Assembly: GCF_002584535.1 (NCBI RefSeq)
Contig: NZ_NUOT01000035.1
Location: 1-64,000 of the forward strand
DNA length: 64,000 bases
Direction of reading: 5' to 3'
From: Bacillus cereus
Lineage (GTDB): Bacteria > Bacillota > Bacilli > Bacillales > Bacillaceae_G
Shown piece after piece: positions 61,997 to 64,000 of the stretch (position 1 is the first letter of the stretch; every line of letters begins with the position of its first letter). Position numbers and translations under genes: made by a program. The notes under the pieces were generated by a model. It was not told where the DNA came from. It made no database searches and worked only from the letters and a program-made list of their open reading frames with translations.

Positions 61997-62914
61997 ATGG
62001 AACAATTAATGCGCAATTCGTTTCTTTTTTTGTCAAAAAATAAAGCGTTAACAAAACTGGCTAAGAAGTACGGTTTACGCTTTGGTGCAGGGCGCTTTGT
62101 CGCAGGGGAGACAATTGATTTAGCTGCTGCAGCCATTAAACAATTAAATCAGCAAGGACTTTGTGTAACAATCGACTATTTAGGTGAGTTCGTTGATAAT
62201 GAAGCAGAAGCAAACGAAATGGCAGATCAATCGATTGAAGCAATTCGCGCAATTGGACGCGAAAAACTCAATTCACAGCTTTCTTTAAAAATGACTTCTA
62301 TGGGATTAGACATCTCAGATGAAATTGTAATGAATAATATGCGCCGCATTTTAGAGGCTGCAAAAGAAAACGGTGTGTTTGTTACGATTGATATGGAAGA
62401 CTATACGCGATGTGGGAAAACAATTGAGATCTTTAAGCAATTAAAATCTGAATACGATAATATCGGTACTGTTATTCAAGCTTACCTATATCGTACAGAA
62501 AAAGACATCGAGGATTTAAATGCATATAATCCTAATTTGCGTCTTGTAAAAGGGGCTTATAAAGAACCAGAAGAAGTGGCGTTCCCGGACAAGAAAGATG
62601 TAGATGAAAATTATAAAAAAATTATTAAAATGCACTTATTAAATGGAAATTATACAGCTATTGCTTCACACGATGAAGCAATTATTGAATATACGAAGAA
62701 ACTTGCCGAAGAACATAACATTTCACGCGATCAATTCGAATTCCAAATGCTATATGGTATTCGTACAGAACGTCAGCTTGAGCTTGTAAAAGAAGGCTAC
62801 AAAATGCGTGTTTATGTGCCGTATGGAAATGACTGGTATGGCTATTTCATGCGCCGCCTAGCAGAACGCCCAGCAAACGTTGCGTTCGTTTTAAAAGGAA
62901 TGGTGAAAAAATAA
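61997..62914 (+). CDS. putB: Proline dehydrogenase
   Basis: 305 residues, the length of stand-alone Bacillus proline dehydrogenase. The FAD-binding barrel shows DYLGEFVDNEAEA, FVTIDMEDYTRC, LRLVKGAYKEP and the C-terminal RRLAERPANVAFVLKG with the conserved arginines that hold the proline carboxylate. It oxidises proline to pyrroline-5-carboxylate with FAD, passing electrons to the membrane. The partner P5C dehydrogenase is not in the window. ATG (61997) follows GGGGTG; an in-frame GTG three codons upstream is inside that site. Confidence 0.93.
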   Translation: MEQLMRNSFLFLSKNKALTKLAKKYGLRFGAGRFVAGETIDLAAAAIKQLNQQGLCVTIDYLGEFVDNEAEANEMADQSIEAIRAIGREKLNSQLSLKMTSMGLDISDEIVMNNMRRILEAAKENGVFVTIDMEDYTRCGKTIEIFKQLKSEYDNIGTVIQAYLYRTEKDIEDLNAYNPNLRLVKGAYKEPEEVAFPDKKDVDENYKKIIKMHLLNGNYTAIASHDEAIIEYTKKLAEEHNISRDQFEFQMLYGIRTERQLELVKEGYKMRVYVPYGNDWYGYFMRRLAERPANVAFVLKGMVKK

Positions 62915-62945
62915 CCAAGGAGCTAAAATACTCCTTGGTTATTTT
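62911..62945. terminator. Bidirectional terminator between convergent genes
   Basis: ATAACCAAGGAG pairs with CTCCTTGGTTAT. Confidence 0.85.
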
Positions 62946-63781
62946 AATTGCTTGAATGCATAATTTGCCATTTTTTTCGTATCTGGATATAACTGCGTAC
63001 GAGTAGAAGACAGTACAACGTTAATAACTCGTTTGCCATCTTTTTCATCGACTGTGACGACAGTGTATTTCCCAAGCGCAGATAAACCGCTTTTACTTCC
63101 AATTGCATATGGATCATCGTAAAGTTCCTCGCGGCCATAGTTTGCAATTTTTGGGGCGCGCTGTGAAGTATGCAATGTTGAGCGCGTTGTATTCATATAA
63201 TCTAGCACAATTGGGTATTTTAATGCTTCTTTCGTAATGATGGCGATGTCATAAGGTGATACTTTATTACCTAATGCGTCAGCTCCGCTCGCGTTTTTAA
63301 ACGTTGCATGCTTTGTCCCGAGTTCTTTCGCTCGTCTATTCATCATTTTGATAAACTCTTCTTTTGATCCTGCAATATGTTCGGCAATGGATTCAGAGAT
63401 TGGATCGGCACTGATGATTAGCATGAGTTTCAATGCTTCATCTCTTTTTAATTTTTCACCAGCATGAAGTTTAATTTTTTTGCTTTGACTCTCCGTTGTT
63501 ATTGCGTTTTTAGTGACTGTAATTTCTTCATCTTTTTTCACATTCTCTAGTAAAAGAAGAGTTGTCATCATTTTTGCTATGCTAGCTGGATACGAACGTT
63601 CTTGTTCCCGTTTTCCATATAGAATTTCACCAGTATCAGCATCGATTGTAACGGCGTATTTCCCAGTGATAGCAGGCTGATTCTCTCTCACGTCTTTTTT
63701 CTGGTTTGCATAAGAGAAGAAAATCATACTTGTAAACAGTGTAGCGATCATCACAATCATGAGTATTGTTCGTTTCATCAT
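62939..63781 (-). CDS. D-alanyl-D-alanine carboxypeptidase-like protein (peptidase S11, short)
   Basis: 280 residues. A signal peptide (RTILMIVMIATLFTSMIFFSYA) leads into a penicillin-binding fold with SIAK (Ser about 67, Lys about 70) and KSG (about 230). The middle motif, SxN in the family, reads SAD here (about 124-126), so a key Asn is Asp. It also lacks the C-terminal PBP5-C and membrane-anchoring part that makes DacA/DacF about 390-440 residues. It may be secreted and of reduced or altered activity. ATG follows AGAGGGAACG; a second ATG is adjacent. Confidence 0.82.
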   Translation of the reverse strand: MMKRTILMIVMIATLFTSMIFFSYANQKKDVRENQPAITGKYAVTIDADTGEILYGKREQERSYPASIAKMMTTLLLLENVKKDEEITVTKNAITTESQSKKIKLHAGEKLKRDEALKLMLIISADPISESIAEHIAGSKEEFIKMMNRRAKELGTKHATFKNASGADALGNKVSPYDIAIITKEALKYPIVLDYMNTTRSTLHTSQRAPKIANYGREELYDDPYAIGSKSGLSALGKYTVVTVDEKDGKRVINVVLSSTRTQLYPDTKKMANYAFKQLK

Positions 63782-63817
63782 CGTTCCCTCTTTTGTTTTT
63801 CCTTATGTACAAATAAA

Positions 63818-63866
63818 TTGGGCAGAAAAGTGGCCCAATACTCATTATGCCACGTTCTCTGCCCAA
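63818..63866. repeat. Inverted repeat between the carboxypeptidase and the right edge
   Basis: TTGGGCAGA (63818-63826) pairs with TCTGCCCAA (63858-63866) and inner TGGC pairs with GCCA. It could be a terminator for a gene coming from the right. Confidence 0.5.
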
Positions 63867-63884
63867 AAATATAGCGGAAGTTCA

Positions 63885-64000
63885 AAAAGTCCGGTAAAGA
63901 TCGCCGCCCGCTTTCTTCGCTACATCGCCAGTCCGGTTCACATGTAGCTCCACCTACACTCCGTATCTTCCCAGCTTCCGTACGTCGAACTGCTCGGCTC
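63885..64000. other. GC-rich non-coding end of window
   Basis: A GC-rich stretch unlike its neighbours, cut by the window edge. No ORF credible on either strand. It may be another dispersed intergenic element or the end of a gene outside, which I cannot decide. Confidence 0.3.

Overview
The window looks like chromosomal DNA of a Bacillus cereus group organism: AT-rich, strong AAGGAGG-type ribosome binding sites, many TTG/GTG starts, three T-box leaders, a GerA-family germinant receptor operon, bacillolysin NprB, a second methionyl-tRNA synthetase, a Dps with a perfect PerR box, and dispersed GC-rich intergenic repeats that share a core sequence. The species cannot be fixed from the sequence alone. 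No rRNA, tRNA, CRISPR array, intact insertion sequence or prophage is visible.

Layout. 0-5.5 kb: tail of a sortase-type surface protein, a truncated peptide transporter, a TetR/DHA2 efflux pair, PsiE, and speG behind a MerR-type promoter whose regulator gene is reduced to 15 codons. 5.7-9.8 kb: germinant receptor operon with a mini-gene in front. 9.9-16.5 kb: a kinase-like phosphotransferase, a SET protein, an ECF sigma factor with its DUF4179 partner, murB, and T-box-controlled tyrS. 16.7-23.3 kb: yjlC-ndh, an HxlR regulator divergent from an MFS/aldo-keto reductase pair, bioY, and a secreted thioester-domain protein. 23.3-30.4 kb: an NAD(P)-binding oxidoreductase, an AGCS symporter with a GlnR/TnrA box, nupC, ferritin, MazG, a LOG protein and dps. 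30.6-41 kb: a DUF3920 zincin-like protein, MarR-pirin, NprB, a MIP18-family protein, a decayed radical SAM gene, a methyltransferase, T-box/MetRS2, a DMT transporter with an attenuator-like leader, and DedA. 41-52 kb: small membrane proteins, YitT, YidC, a 147-bp tandem-repeat secreted protein, a T-box (probably threonine)/permease pair, an MFS transporter, a TrmB regulator and a proline-rich lipoprotein. 52.2-60.5 kb: one giant gene of about 26 carboxypeptidase-regulatory-like repeats, split by an in-frame TAG just before its last repeat. 60.5-64 kb: small proteins, putB and a short DacF-like carboxypeptidase.

The most notable theme is fresh gene decay beside intact neighbours: truncated dtpT, the merR stub, a nupC tail relic, a DUF418 tail relic, a radical SAM gene with two in-frame stops, an orphan Fur box, and the TAG in the giant repeat gene. 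The second theme is regulatory DNA readable by eye: PerR, GlnR/TnrA, MerR, CcpA-like and several unassigned perfect dyads, plus an uncharacterised attenuator with a possible leader peptide ahead of the DMT transporter. The giant repeat protein, with no visible secretion signal, is the best candidate for an undescribed system.
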